The position numbers and the translations under genes were made by a program. The notes below the pieces were generated by a model, which saw nothing but the letters and a program-made list of their open reading frames with translations, was not told where the DNA came from and searched no databases. 64,000 nucleotides of DNA from Brevundimonas bullata (GTDB lineage Bacteria > Pseudomonadota > Alphaproteobacteria > Caulobacterales > Caulobacteraceae), in assembly GCF_003350205.1 (NCBI RefSeq), contig NZ_QLLC01000003.1, positions 62,001 to 126,000 of the forward strand, read 5' to 3'. Of this stretch, positions 8,346 to 17,139 are shown piece by piece; within the stretch, counting starts at the first letter, position 1, and each line of letters opens with the position of its first letter.

Positions 8346-8669
8346 ATGATTCAGTCCGACCCCTTCGCCCAGATCGGCTTCAACGCCCGGCGCCGCACCG
8401 GCGGCGGCTTGATGGCGCCCTTCGTCTGGTTCGGCGGGCTGGTGGCTACGGCCCTCGCCCTGACCGTGGGTGCGGTGCTCGCCGTGCTGACCGCCGCCGC
8501 CGTAGCCGTGATCGCCTTGATCGCGGGCGTGGTCGTCTTCTTCGCCGGTTTCGCTTTCCGCGCCCGTCGCGCCCGCACGGCCAAGGCGCGTCAGGACGAA
8601 GGCGTGATCGACGCCCAGAAGGTCGGCGACACCTGGGTCGCCTACGGCTGGGAACGCGAAGGGCGCTGA
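8346..8669 (+). CDS. Small hydrophobic membrane protein
   Basis: A 107-residue protein from ATG 8346, chosen because AAAGGCAG lies 5-12 nt before it; an in-frame ATG at 8331 is an alternative. The N-terminus contains DPFAQIGFNARRRTGGG. It is followed by one long or two tightly packed hydrophobic segments (about residues 20-65), then a basic Arg-rich stretch and a hydrophilic tail ending YGWEREGR. No family recognised. It lies 9 bp before the amidase gene, so it is probably co-transcribed with it; function unknown. Confidence 0.7.
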   Translation: MIQSDPFAQIGFNARRRTGGGLMAPFVWFGGLVATALALTVGAVLAVLTAAAVAVIALIAGVVVFFAGFAFRARRARTAKARQDEGVIDAQKVGDTWVAYGWEREGR

Positions 8670-8678
8670 TCGGGCGTC

Positions 8679-9440
8679 ATGCTGAGCTTCACCGACGCCC
8701 CGTCGCCTAATTTCAACGCCCGGCGCGGGCTGCCGGACATGCTGGTGCTGCACTACACCGGGATGCAGACGGCTGATGAGGCCGTCTCTCGGCTTTGCGA
8801 TCCCGCCGCCGAGGTCTCGGCCCACTATGTCGTCAACGAGAACGGCGTGATCCTGCGCCTGGTGCCGGAAGAGCGCCGCGCCTGGCACGCGGGCCGGGGC
8901 GTCTGGCAGGGCGAGACCGACGTCAACGCCGCCTCCATCGGCATCGAGATCGTCAATCCGGGCCACGAGTTCGGCTATCGCGCCTTTCCCGAGGCGCAAG
9001 TTCAGGCGGTGATCGCCCTGATCGCGGATATTCGCTCGCGCTGGACCATTTCCGATTCCCGCATCATCGGCCATTCCGACACGGCGCCGGACCGCAAGCA
9101 GGACCCAGGCGAGTTGTTCCCGTGGAAGCGTCTGGCCGAGGCCGGCCAGGGCCTGTGGTTCGATCCTGCGCCCGAACGCATCGCCGCCCTGGGCGCGGAC
9201 CTGTCGCCGGGCGACGAGGGGTTGGGCGTCATCGTCCTGCGCTCGGGCCTGCACCGGCTGGGCTACGGGCTGAAGCCGGGCGGCGAATACGACGATGAAA
9301 CCCGCCTGACCGTCGAGGCTTTCCAGCGCCACTGGCGGCCCGACCGCATCGACGGCGTCGCCGACGGCGAGACCCGCGCCCGCCTGGTCGGTCTGCTGCA
9401 ACTGGCCTCGGTGGAGAGCGTCACCGGCGTTCTGGACTAA
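8679..9440 (+). CDS. N-acetylmuramoyl-L-alanine amidase with a peptidoglycan-binding domain
   Basis: A 253-residue protein that should cut the MurNAc-L-Ala bond of muropeptides. The Amidase_2 domain spans residues 15-150, with zinc ligands His25 in LHYTG, His132 in GHSD and Asp142 in KQDPGE, and Glu90 in the catalytic region. A PG_binding_1 domain follows (about 185-245, LRSGLHRLGYGL...). Domain order matches AmiD/AmpD-like enzymes. No signal peptide or lipobox is visible, which points to a cytoplasmic recycling role like AmpD, although the wall-binding domain would suit the periplasm. Localisation is therefore uncertain. Confidence 0.88.
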   Translation: MLSFTDAPSPNFNARRGLPDMLVLHYTGMQTADEAVSRLCDPAAEVSAHYVVNENGVILRLVPEERRAWHAGRGVWQGETDVNAASIGIEIVNPGHEFGYRAFPEAQVQAVIALIADIRSRWTISDSRIIGHSDTAPDRKQDPGELFPWKRLAEAGQGLWFDPAPERIAALGADLSPGDEGLGVIVLRSGLHRLGYGLKPGGEYDDETRLTVEAFQRHWRPDRIDGVADGETRARLVGLLQLASVESVTGVLD

Positions 9441-9443
9441 AAT

Positions 9444-9587
9444 TCTCCCTCCCCTTCATGGGGAGGGTGGTCGCGAAGCGACCGGGTGGGGAGGGCGAGG
9501 CGAACGTGCGTCGTGTCTGACTTGCTGAAGCGCCCCCACCCGACTTCGCCTGCGGCTCAGCCACCCTCCCCATGAAGGGGAGGGAGA
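9444..9587. repeat. Long palindromic repeat, family B copy 1
   Basis: The element has perfect terminal inverted repeats of about 27 nt: TCTCCCTCCCCTTCATGGGG and on to GGTGG at the left, and its reverse complement at 9561-9587. Each end is itself a small CCCC-GGGG hairpin. The second copy, at 23423-23571, shares the arms and the inner GTCGCGAAGCGACCGGGTGG block in inverted orientation. It fills the gap between the amidase gene and the rnpB promoter. Confidence 0.85.
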
Positions 9588-9596
9588 AAGCAGACG

Positions 9597-9625
9597 TTGA
9601 CCTTCGCCGCGTTCGCGCGCACTTA
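9597..9625 (+). promoter_or_regulatory. rnpB promoter
   Basis: TTGACC (9597-9602), a 17-nt spacer and CACTTA (9620-9625) make a good sigma-70-type promoter. It would start transcription about 7 nt downstream, at the first base of the RNase P RNA P1 helix (9632). Confidence 0.6.
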
Positions 9626-9631
9626 GCCCCC

Positions 9632-10008
9632 GCCAGACGGTCGGGCGGTCGCGGCGAGAGCTTGCTCTTGTCGAGGAAAGTCCGGGCTCCACGGTGAAGA
9701 GGCGGCGGGTAACTCCCGCCCGGGGTGACCCGAGGGATAGCGCCACAGAAAGCAAACCGCCTGGGCTCCGGCCCGGGGAAGGGTGAAAGGGTGGGGTAAG
9801 AGCCCACCGCGTCGGCGGCAACGTCGGCGGCATGGCAAGCCCCGCCTGGAGCAAGACCGAATAGGGACGTCGCGCGGGTTCGCTCGCAGGGTTCACCGCC
9901 CGAGGCGTCCGGGTAGGTCGCGAGAACCGTCCAGCAATGGGCGGTCCAGAGGAATGATCGTCGCCGCCTTTCGGGGCGGAACAGAACCCGGCTTACAGGC
10001 CGTCTGGC
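9632..10008 (+). ncRNA. rnpB: RNase P RNA, bacterial type A
   Basis: The catalytic RNA that trims tRNA 5' leaders. The universally conserved 5' block GAGGAAAGTCCGGGCTCC is at about 9674-9691, and the partner ACAGAACCCGGCTTACAG lies near the 3' end (9981-9998). The ends pair as helix P1: GCCAGACGG at 9632-9640 with CCGTCTGGC at 10000-10008. Length is about 377 nt. The GGGTGAAAGGGTGGGGTAAG segment (9780-9799) and AGGAATGATCGTCGCC near the 3' side are also characteristic. A T-run follows directly. Confidence 0.96.
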
Positions 10009-10019
10009 ATTTTTTTCTT

Positions 10020-10061
10020 GGGCCTATCGCCCTTCGGGCTACTTGAGGCCCGTTTTGTTTT
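10020..10061 (+). terminator. Terminator after rnpB
   Basis: A stem pairing GGGCCT with AGGCCC encloses an inner GCCC-TTC-GGGC hairpin and is followed by TTTTGTTTT. A first T-run (10010-10016) directly after rnpB may also contribute. Confidence 0.6.
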
Positions 10062-10092
10062 GGGCCTACCGGCTTGAGGCCCGCTGTCTCCT

Positions 10093-10294
10093 CCCTCTCC
10101 CGGTGGGAGGGGGCTTGAGCGCACGAGAGCCGGAGGCGATCGTTCTTGCGCGAAAGGGTGAGGGGCTGGCGTTTCAGTCGGCGCAGGCCGTCGCGCCACG
10201 GCCTTCGGCCGACTTTGCTCGCGAACCCTCACCCTTTCGCCTTTGCCAATCGCTGCGCTCTTGGAGGCTCAAGCCCTCTCCCAGCGGGAGAGGG
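10093..10294. repeat. Long palindromic repeat, family C copy 1
   Basis: A 202-bp imperfect palindrome bounded by CCCTCTCCC...GGGAGAGGG hairpins. The inner GGCTTGAGCGCACGAGAGCC and CGAAAGGGTGAGGGGCT blocks are mirrored as CCCTCACCCTTTCG and CTCAAGCCCTCTCCC at the right. A closely similar copy lies at 38579-38779 between murB and ddl. Confidence 0.85.
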
Positions 10295-10436
10295 CGGCAT
10301 TAACCCCTGCGTTGAAAACATGGCGGAAAAAGCCGTCCACAGGCTGTGAATACTCTTGATGTTGCTTGTATGTTCTCATTTTACACTTGCTGAAGCGTTC
10401 GTCGAACTGCAAATCTGGTTAAAGGGTGTCAACTAA

Positions 10437-10471
10437 TCCCATTGAGGCCCATCTGATCCCATGCTATCCCA
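10437..10471 (-). promoter_or_regulatory. MraZ operator: four 5-bp boxes spaced by 10 bp
   Basis: TCCCA, GCCCA, TCCCA and TCCCA start at 10437, 10447, 10457 and 10467. On the minus strand they read as TGGGN direct repeats separated by 5 nt. This is the known MraZ recognition pattern (TGGGN-N5 repeats) in front of the mra operon of E. coli. Four copies are present rather than the usual three. It lies 33 bp upstream of the GTG at 10504, so MraZ probably autoregulates the whole cluster. Confidence 0.82.
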
Positions 10472-10503
10472 CAGCCTCATGAGTAGGGGCTGTCGCCCGA
10501 CGC

Positions 10504-11034
10504 GTGGATGTTTCAACGGACTTCAGGGGCGGGCCGAGCGGCTCGATTGGGCAAAGCGTGTTTCTCTCGACCTACGAGAAGCAGCTGGACGGCAAGCGCC
10601 GTCTTTTGATCCCCCAGGAATTCCGCACGGCCGAAAACGGCGCGGAACACGGCGTTTTCTGCTTCCCCTCCATCGAAGCCGACTGCCTGGAAGCGGGCGG
10701 CGACAAGCTGTTTGCCGAATACCGCGCCGTTATCGAAAGCCTGCCCTTCGGCGATCCCTACCGTTCGGCGCTGGAAGCCTCGATCTTCGGCGAGCAGAAG
10801 CCGCTGACCTATGACTCGGGCGGCCGCATCACTCTGCCGGAACATCTGTGCGCCGAGGTCGAGCTGTCCGACACGGTCGTCATCTACGGCGTCGGCGAGC
10901 GCTTCCAGATCTGGAACAAGGACAAGTGGGCCGCGCACCGCGCGGAGCAGCGCCGCATGGCGCGCGAGGGCCTGAAGCAGTTCGGTGAAATGCGCCGTCA
11001 GGCCGCGGTCGCCAAGACCGGAGGCGCGGCATGA
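10504..11034 (+). CDS. mraZ: Transcriptional regulator MraZ
   Basis: First gene of the dcw cluster, a DNA-binding regulator built of two SpoVT/AbrB-like swapped-hairpin repeats. The first repeat is [22 protein letters not shown]; the second includes [16 protein letters not shown], each with the family's basic DNA-contact pattern. From GTG 10504 the product is 176 residues. A second GTG at 10558 gives 158 residues and would begin VFLSTYEK, where most MraZ proteins start, so the true start may be 10558. The stop overlaps rsmH by 4 bp. It should bind the four-box operator just upstream. Confidence 0.9.
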   Translation: MDVSTDFRGGPSGSIGQSVFLSTYEKQLDGKRRLLIPQEFRTAENGAEHGVFCFPSIEADCLEAGGDKLFAEYRAVIESLPFGDPYRSALEASIFGEQKPLTYDSGGRITLPEHLCAEVELSDTVVIYGVGERFQIWNKDKWAAHRAEQRRMAREGLKQFGEMRRQAAVAKTGGAA

Positions 11035-12008
11035 CGTCGCCTCACGCGCCCGTCCTTCTGGCCGAAGTTCTTGAAGCCTTGAACCCGCAGCCCGGCGACG
11101 TCGTCATCGACGCCACCTTCGGCGCCGGCGGCTATACCCGCGCCATCCTGGATCGCGGCGCCCAGGTCATTGGTCTGGATCGCGATCCGACCGTTCAGCC
11201 GCACGCCGACGCGGTGGCCGCCGCCTATCCCGACCAGTTCCAGCTGATCCGCACGCCCTTCTCGGGTCTGTCCGAAGCCTTCGCCGAGAGCGGCAAGGCC
11301 CAGCTGGACGGCGCCGTCTTCGATATCGGCGTCTCGTCGATGCAGCTGGATCAGGCCGAGCGCGGCTTCTCCTTCATGCGTGACGGGCCGCTGGACATGC
11401 GCATGGGCGATACGGGGCCTACCGCCGCCGACATCGTCAACACCTGGGATCACGGGCCGCTGGCCCATATCTTCAAGCAGTACGGCGACGAGCGTCAGTC
11501 GGGCCGCGTCGCCACGGCCATCCTGCGCCGCCGCGTCGGGCAGCCGTTCAGCCGCACCCTGGATCTGGCCGAGGTGGTCGAAAAGGCCCTGGGCGGTCGT
11601 CGCGGCGCGCCGATCCATCCCGCGACCCGCGTCTTCCAGGCCCTGCGCATCGCCGTCAACGACGAGCTGGGCGAGCTGGAGCGCGGTCTGGAAGCCGCCG
11701 AGGCGACGCTGGCGCCGGGCGGGCGTCTGGTCGTCGTCACCTTCCATTCGCTGGAAGACCGCATCGTCAAGGCCTTCATGACCGAGCGCACCGGCAATGC
11801 GCCCGGTGGCTCGCGTCACGCTCCGGTCGCGGTGGAGCTGCGCAAGCCCAGCTTCGACCTGATGTTCAAGGGCGCGCGCGAGGCGGGCGAGGCCGAGCTG
11901 GCCGCCAACCCTCGCGCCCGTTCGGCCAAGCTGCGCGCGGCGGTCCGCACTGAGGCTCCGGCCTGGGGCGCGATCGAGGGTCGGGCCGGCAAGGGCAAGC
12001 GCGCATGA
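11031..12008 (+). CDS. rsmH: 16S rRNA (cytosine(1402)-N(4))-methyltransferase RsmH (MraW)
   Basis: A 325-residue SAM-dependent enzyme that methylates N4 of C1402 in 16S rRNA, tuning decoding at the P site. The N-terminal [19 protein letters not shown] and the SAM-binding [14 protein letters not shown] (28-41) are canonical, as are [16 protein letters not shown] and the [15 protein letters not shown] block near residue 240. It overlaps mraZ by ATGA at its start and ftsL by ATGA at its end, the usual tightly coupled dcw arrangement. Confidence 0.97.
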   Translation: MTSPHAPVLLAEVLEALNPQPGDVVIDATFGAGGYTRAILDRGAQVIGLDRDPTVQPHADAVAAAYPDQFQLIRTPFSGLSEAFAESGKAQLDGAVFDIGVSSMQLDQAERGFSFMRDGPLDMRMGDTGPTAADIVNTWDHGPLAHIFKQYGDERQSGRVATAILRRRVGQPFSRTLDLAEVVEKALGGRRGAPIHPATRVFQALRIAVNDELGELERGLEAAEATLAPGGRLVVVTFHSLEDRIVKAFMTERTGNAPGGSRHAPVAVELRKPSFDLMFKGAREAGEAELAANPRARSAKLRAAVRTEAPAWGAIEGRAGKGKRA

Positions 12009-12421
12009 TCGCCGTGCCCGTCCCGGTCAAGCGCCTGTTCGACTGGAAGGTCCGCGGCGTGCGCTGCGTCGAGATCATCGGCGTGGTCTGCGTCGCCGCC
12101 CTGGTCTTCTCGGTCTATATCGCCAAGGCCGCCGCCGCGCGCGAAAGCGCCGAGATCAGCCGCATCGAGAGCGAGATCCGCGAGAACCGCCAGCGGGTCC
12201 GCCTGCTGCGCGCCGAGGCGACCCGGCTGGAGCAGCCCGCCCGGCTGGAGGCCCTGTCGCGTGAAATCGGCCTGGGGCCGGTCGATGTCCGTCGTCAGGC
12301 GGTCGAGGCCGGTCTGCCCGCCATCGCGCCGCCGCCGGTCGTCGCCGCTGCGCCCGCGCCTGTGGCGGTTGCGCCCGTCGCGCCTGCTGCTGAACCCGTG
12401 GCCGAGGGGAGTCTGCATTGA
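12005..12421 (+). CDS. ftsL: Cell division protein FtsL-like
   Basis: A 138-residue bitopic inner-membrane protein at the ftsL position between rsmH and ftsI. It has a short cytoplasmic N-terminus, one membrane segment (about 22-43, [19 protein letters not shown]) and a periplasmic coiled coil (about 45-90, rich in Glu, Arg and Leu). In the divisome FtsL pairs with FtsB and activates FtsWI. The tail after residue 103 is a low-complexity Ala/Pro/Val stretch not found in E. coli FtsL. Assignment rests on topology and gene order, since FtsL sequences diverge strongly. Confidence 0.88.
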   Translation: MIAVPVPVKRLFDWKVRGVRCVEIIGVVCVAALVFSVYIAKAAAARESAEISRIESEIRENRQRVRLLRAEATRLEQPARLEALSREIGLGPVDVRRQAVEAGLPAIAPPPVVAAAPAPVAVAPVAPAAEPVAEGSLH

Positions 12422-14223
12422 GCGTGCATGATCACCACGGCATGGACTATCGCCGTCCCGCGCCGGGCCGTCCGCAGCCGCGCGCTCAAGGCCCGTCGGT
12501 CGGCGGTCTGTTCGCCGCCTGGGGGCGCTGGGTCGCCTCGGGCGTCTGGTGGATGGAGCACTCGTTCGAGCGCGCCCGCGCCGACGGCCGCCCGGAAGAA
12601 GACACCCGCGTTCGCATCTTCCTGATTTTGGCGGTGTTTTCCGCCATCTTCGCCTGTCTGGCCCTGGGCGCGGCCCACGCGGCCCTGTTCGCGCCGCGCG
12701 GCGCGGCGGGCGCGGGCTTCAACGCCAACGCCCTGACGCGCGCCGATCTGGTGGATCGCAACGGCCAGCTGCTGGCCACCAACATCACCCACTACGGCCT
12801 CTATATCGACCCGCGCGAGATCTGGGACCCGGCCAGCGCCAAGGTCCAGCTGCGCCGCGCCGTGCCGCGCATCTCGGCCAAGCGCCTGGACCGCGTGCTC
12901 AGCGGCGACCGTCGTCTGCTGGCCCTGAACGGCCTGACCCCGTCCGAGCGCAGCGCGGTTCACGCCCTGGCTCTGGGCGGCGTCTCGTTCGAGCCCGAGG
13001 ATCGCCGCGTCTATCCGCTGGGCACCTCGGCGGCCCACCTGATCGGTCGCGCCGACACGGGGGGCGAGGGCGTGTCGGGCTCGGAACTGGCCTTTAACCA
13101 GGAGATCCGCGCGGCGGGCGCCGCCGGCGAGGACTTCCAGCTGTCGATTGACCTGCGCGTCCAGGGCGTGGTCGAGAACGAGCTGGCCGCCGCCGCCGAG
13201 GCCGCCGGGGCCAAGGGCGCGGTCGCCGTGGTCACTGACGTTCAGACCGGCGAAGTCCTGGCCATGGCCAGCTGGCCGACCTACGACGCCAATCGCCGCA
13301 ACAGCGCACCCGAAGAGGCCCTGCTGAACCGCGTCACCTCGGCCCACTATGAAATGGGCTCGGTGTTCAAGAGCTTCACCGTCGCCGCCGGCATCGACAC
13401 GGGCCGCGCCGACATGAACACCCTGTTCGACGCCTCCCAGGCCCTGCAGATCGGCAAGCGCCGCATCAAGGACTTCCACGCCACCAACAAGGTGCTGACG
13501 CTGGAAGAGGTCTATCTGCACTCGTCCAACATCGGCACCTCGCGTCTGGCCGTCGAAATGGGCGGCGACGTGATGCGTGAATACTTCCAGCGGTTGGGCC
13601 TGCTGGACGCGGCGCCGATCGAACTGAAGGAATCGGCCCGTCCGTCGCACATCCGCAAATGGGACGACTCGACCCTGGCTTCGCTGTCCTTCGGCTACGG
13701 CATCATGGTCACGCCGATCCAGTATGTGGCCGCCTACGCCTCCCTGGCCAACGGGGGCCGCTATGTGCCCCTGACCCTGCGCAAGGGCGGCCTGCCCAAC
13801 GCCCGCACGCGTCAGGTCGTCTCGCCTGAGACCTCGGCCACCATGCTGGACCTGATGCGCCGCAACGTGACGCGCGGCTCGGGCCGATTCGCTGATGCCG
13901 CAGGCCTGCGGGTCGGCGGCAAGACGGGCTCGGCCAACAAGCTGGTCAACGGTCGCTATGACCCGACCCACGCCGTCGGCTCCTTCGCCGCCGTCTTCCC
14001 CGCCGACGGCCCGGTGACGGCCAAGCGCTATACGATCTTCGTTCTGGTGGACGAGCCGTCCTCCTATCCGCGCACCGGCGGCTATGTCGCCGCGCCCGCC
14101 GTCGGCAAGATCGCCGACCGCATCGCCCCCTTCCTCGGCGTCGAGCGCAAGGCTGACCGCTGGTCCACCGCCCTGGGCGAAAAGATCCCCGAATTCCAGG
14201 ACGTCGAGGGCGACGGCCGATGA
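12418..14223 (+). CDS. ftsI: Peptidoglycan D,D-transpeptidase FtsI (PBP3)
   Basis: A 601-residue septal transpeptidase. One membrane segment spans about 66-92, followed by the PBP dimerisation domain and the transpeptidase domain. The penicillin-binding motifs are Ser315-V-F-Lys318, SSN (369-371) and KTG (502-504). A TTG at 12418 is the likely start: GAGGGGAG lies 7 nt before it and it overlaps the ftsL stop. Later GTG (12424) and ATG (12442) codons lack such a site. The stop overlaps the murE start by 4 bp. Confidence 0.95.
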   Translation: MSVHDHHGMDYRRPAPGRPQPRAQGPSVGGLFAAWGRWVASGVWWMEHSFERARADGRPEEDTRVRIFLILAVFSAIFACLALGAAHAALFAPRGAAGAGFNANALTRADLVDRNGQLLATNITHYGLYIDPREIWDPASAKVQLRRAVPRISAKRLDRVLSGDRRLLALNGLTPSERSAVHALALGGVSFEPEDRRVYPLGTSAAHLIGRADTGGEGVSGSELAFNQEIRAAGAAGEDFQLSIDLRVQGVVENELAAAAEAAGAKGAVAVVTDVQTGEVLAMASWPTYDANRRNSAPEEALLNRVTSAHYEMGSVFKSFTVAAGIDTGRADMNTLFDASQALQIGKRRIKDFHATNKVLTLEEVYLHSSNIGTSRLAVEMGGDVMREYFQRLGLLDAAPIELKESARPSHIRKWDDSTLASLSFGYGIMVTPIQYVAAYASLANGGRYVPLTLRKGGLPNARTRQVVSPETSATMLDLMRRNVTRGSGRFADAAGLRVGGKTGSANKLVNGRYDPTHAVGSFAAVFPADGPVTAKRYTIFVLVDEPSSYPRTGGYVAAPAVGKIADRIAPFLGVERKADRWSTALGEKIPEFQDVEGDGR

Positions 14224-15680
14224 GCGCCCTTCGTTTGTCAGAACTGCTGCGTCGCGACGTGAGCTCGGACCCCGAGATCACCTCGGTCACGTCCGACAGC
14301 CGCAAGGTCGCGCCGGGCGCCCTGTTCGTGGCCCTGCCGGGCTCGACCGCCGACGGTCGCGCCTTCATTCCTCAGGCGCTGGCAAAGGGCGCCGCCGCCA
14401 TCCTCGCCCCGTCCGACACCCCGGCGGGCGCCGCGCCCCTGCTGGTGACTTCGGGCGACGTGCACCGCGCCTATGCCCTGGCCGCGCGAAGCTTCTACGG
14501 CGCCCAACCCAGGACCTGCGTCGCTATCACGGGCACCAACGGCAAGACCTCGGTGGCCAACTTCTGCCGCCAGATCTGGGCGGGCCTCGGCCACAAGTCG
14601 GCCAGCATGGGCACCCTGGGCGTGGTCGGTCAGAAGGGCGAGCAGACCTACGCCCTGACCGGCCCCGGCCTGACCAGCCCTGACGCCGCCGAAGCAGCGC
14701 GCCTGCTGGCCGAGCTGGCCGCCAAGGACGTGACCCACCTGGCGCTGGAGGCCTCGTCGCACGGCATCGACCAGCGCCGTCTGGACGGCGTGGCCATTCG
14801 CGCCGCCGGCTTCACCAACCTGACCCAGGACCACCTCGACTATCACGGCGACATGGCCGCCTATCGCGCCGCCAAGCTGCGTCTGTTCGAGGCCCTGCTG
14901 CCGCGCGGCCGCACCGCCGTTCTGAATGCGGACTCTGACGCCTATTCCGCCTTCGCCTCGGCCTCGATCATGGCGGGACTGGGCGTCATGGGCGTGGGCG
15001 AGCGCGGGCGCGACCTGTCGCTGATCGCGCGCCGGGCCACGCCGGAAGGCCAGCGCCTGACCATCGACGCGCGCGGCCGCATCCACGACATCCTGCTGCC
15101 GCTGGCCGGGGCCTTCCAGGCCTCGAACGCCCTGGTCGCGGCGGGCCTGTGCATCGCGGGCGGTGAAGACCCCGACCGCGTCATCCCCGCCATGGAGTTC
15201 ATTCGCGGCGCCCAAGGCCGTCTGCAACGCATCCCCGGCGAAGGCGCGCGCGGCGGCGAGGTCTATGTCGACTACGCCCACACGCCTGACGGTTTGGAGA
15301 CAGTGCTCAACGCCCTGCGCCCGCACGCGACCGGCCGTCTGATCGTCGTCTTCGGCGCCGGCGGCGACCGCGACCGCGCCAAGCGGCCGATGATGGGCGA
15401 GATCGCCGGCCGTCTGGCCGACGTGGCCATCGTCACCGACGACAATCCGCGTTCCGAAGACCCCGCCGCCATCCGCGCCCAGGTCCGCGCCGGCTGCCCT
15501 GACGCGCTGGAGATCGGCGACCGCCGCGAGGCCATCCGCCACGCCGTATCGCTGATGCGCGAAGGAGATGTGGTCGTGATCGCCGGAAAAGGGCATGAAC
15601 AGGGACAGATCGTCGCCGGGGTGATCCATCCCTTCGACGACGCCACCGAAGCGACTGAAGCCCTGCGCGATCATGCCTGA
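14220..15680 (+). CDS. murE: UDP-MurNAc-tripeptide synthetase MurE (meso-DAP adding)
   Basis: A 486-residue Mur ligase adding the third residue to UDP-MurNAc-L-Ala-D-Glu in the cytoplasm. The ATP loop is ITGTNGKTS (103-111) and the central-domain EASSHGI motif is at 177-183. The DNPR motif (408-411, in VTDDNPRSEDP) marks meso-diaminopimelate specificity, as expected for a Gram-negative. It overlaps ftsI by ATGA and murF by 8 bp. Confidence 0.97.
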   Translation: MSALRLSELLRRDVSSDPEITSVTSDSRKVAPGALFVALPGSTADGRAFIPQALAKGAAAILAPSDTPAGAAPLLVTSGDVHRAYALAARSFYGAQPRTCVAITGTNGKTSVANFCRQIWAGLGHKSASMGTLGVVGQKGEQTYALTGPGLTSPDAAEAARLLAELAAKDVTHLALEASSHGIDQRRLDGVAIRAAGFTNLTQDHLDYHGDMAAYRAAKLRLFEALLPRGRTAVLNADSDAYSAFASASIMAGLGVMGVGERGRDLSLIARRATPEGQRLTIDARGRIHDILLPLAGAFQASNALVAAGLCIAGGEDPDRVIPAMEFIRGAQGRLQRIPGEGARGGEVYVDYAHTPDGLETVLNALRPHATGRLIVVFGAGGDRDRAKRPMMGEIAGRLADVAIVTDDNPRSEDPAAIRAQVRAGCPDALEIGDRREAIRHAVSLMREGDVVVIAGKGHEQGQIVAGVIHPFDDATEATEALRDHA

Positions 15681-17127
15681 CACCCAAACCCCGCTCTGGA
15701 CCGCCGAAGCCATCGCCTCGGCGACCGGGGGGACACTTCACGGACCCGACGCCGCCCAAGACATTGGCGTCTCGGGCCTGACCTACAACAGCCGCGAGAT
15801 CGCCCCCGGCGACCTGTTCCTGGCCCTGCACGGCGCCCGCGACGGGCATGAGTTCGCCGCCGCGGCTTTCGCCGCCGGGGCGACCCTGGCCCTGGTCGAT
15901 CGTCCCGTCGAGGGCGGGCCCTATGTTCTGGTTCCCGACACGCTGAAGGGGCTGGAGGCCATGGGCGTCGCCGCCCGTGACCGCGCCCGCCTGCGCGGCG
16001 CCGTCACCGGCAGCGTCGGCAAGACCAGCGTGACCCAGGCGATCAAGGCGGGGCTCGACTTGGCCGGTTCGGCCCACGCCTCGATCAAGAGCTATAACAA
16101 CCACATCGGCGTGCCGCTGACCCTGGCGCGGATGCCCCACGGCACGGATCGCGCGGTGTTCGAGATCGGCATGAATGCGCCGGGCGAGATCGGGCCTCTG
16201 TCGAAGTTCGTCCGTCCGCACGCCGCCTGCGTCACCACGGTCGGCCCGGTCCATATTGAGGCCTTCGCTGACGGCGAGGCCGGTGTGGCGCGCGAAAAGG
16301 CCACCATCTTCGAGGGCCTGATCCCCGGCGGCGTGGCCGTGATCAACGCCGCTGACGCCCATGCCGATCTGGTGCGTCAGGCGGCGGTCGCGGCTGGCGC
16401 CGTGGTGCAGACCTTCGGCTCGGGCGCCGGCGCCGACGCCCGCCTGCTGGGCTTCAAGGCCGACACCGAGGGCGCGCGCGTCACCGCCGAGATCGACGGC
16501 CATCGCCTCGACTACCGGCTGGCCCAGTCGGGCGTGCACTGGGGCTTGAACAGCCTCTGCGTCATCCTGATGCTGGGGGCGCTGGACGTGTCGCTGGATA
16601 CGGCGCTTCAGGCGCTCGCCGGCTTCCAGCCTCTGGCGGGACGCGGCCAGCTGAAGACCGTCGCCATCCCCGGCGGCGCCTTCACCCTGATCGACGAGAG
16701 CTACAACGCCAATCCCCTGTCGATGAAGGCGGGCTTCCTCAGCCTGGGGGCCAGGCCGGTCCCTGAGGGCGGACGCCGTATCGTCGTCCTGACCGACATG
16801 CTGGAACTGGGCGAGCACAGCCGCGCCCTGCACGAAGGCCTGATCCAGCCCATCGCCGCCGCCGGTCTGGACGTGGTCCACGCCGCCGGGATGGAGATGC
16901 GCCGTTTGCACGACGCCCTGCCGCCGTCGCGGCGCGGCCTGTGGCGCGCCACCGCCGCCGAACTGGCCGCCGAGGCGAACAAGCTGGTTGGCCCCGGCGA
17001 CATCGTCATGGTCAAGGGCTCGAACGGGTCCAAGGCCTCGCTGGTCGCGGCTGCGCTTGCAAATCTCGGCTCAGCCGATCAAGGCAACAACCCCTCAGGC
17101 AGCGGCGCGCCGCGCGCGACGCGATAG
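15673..17127 (+). CDS. murF: UDP-MurNAc-pentapeptide synthetase MurF
   Basis: A 484-residue Mur ligase that adds D-Ala-D-Ala to UDP-MurNAc-tripeptide. The N-terminal domain carries TYNSREIAPGDLFLAL. The ATP loop is VTGSVGKTSV (111-120), with the usual MurF Gly-Ser-Val variant of the Mur loop. The ESYNANPLSMKAGF block near residue 340 is typical. The start overlaps the murE end by 8 bp, and mraY starts 12 bp after the stop. Confidence 0.96.
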   Translation: MPDTQTPLWTAEAIASATGGTLHGPDAAQDIGVSGLTYNSREIAPGDLFLALHGARDGHEFAAAAFAAGATLALVDRPVEGGPYVLVPDTLKGLEAMGVAARDRARLRGAVTGSVGKTSVTQAIKAGLDLAGSAHASIKSYNNHIGVPLTLARMPHGTDRAVFEIGMNAPGEIGPLSKFVRPHAACVTTVGPVHIEAFADGEAGVAREKATIFEGLIPGGVAVINAADAHADLVRQAAVAAGAVVQTFGSGAGADARLLGFKADTEGARVTAEIDGHRLDYRLAQSGVHWGLNSLCVILMLGALDVSLDTALQALAGFQPLAGRGQLKTVAIPGGAFTLIDESYNANPLSMKAGFLSLGARPVPEGGRRIVVLTDMLELGEHSRALHEGLIQPIAAAGLDVVHAAGMEMRRLHDALPPSRRGLWRATAAELAAEANKLVGPGDIVMVKGSNGSKASLVAAALANLGSADQGNNPSGSGAPRATR

Positions 17128-17139
17128 GGTCACTCAAGA

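Noticed and set aside
9444-10294. CRISPR array or tandem repeats around rnpB
   Set aside because: The repeats are long single palindromes, not short direct repeats with regular unique spacers; no cas genes are near.
12295-13971. 558-codon minus-strand ORF opposite ftsI
   Set aside because: ftsI carries all penicillin-binding motifs; the antisense frame has none.
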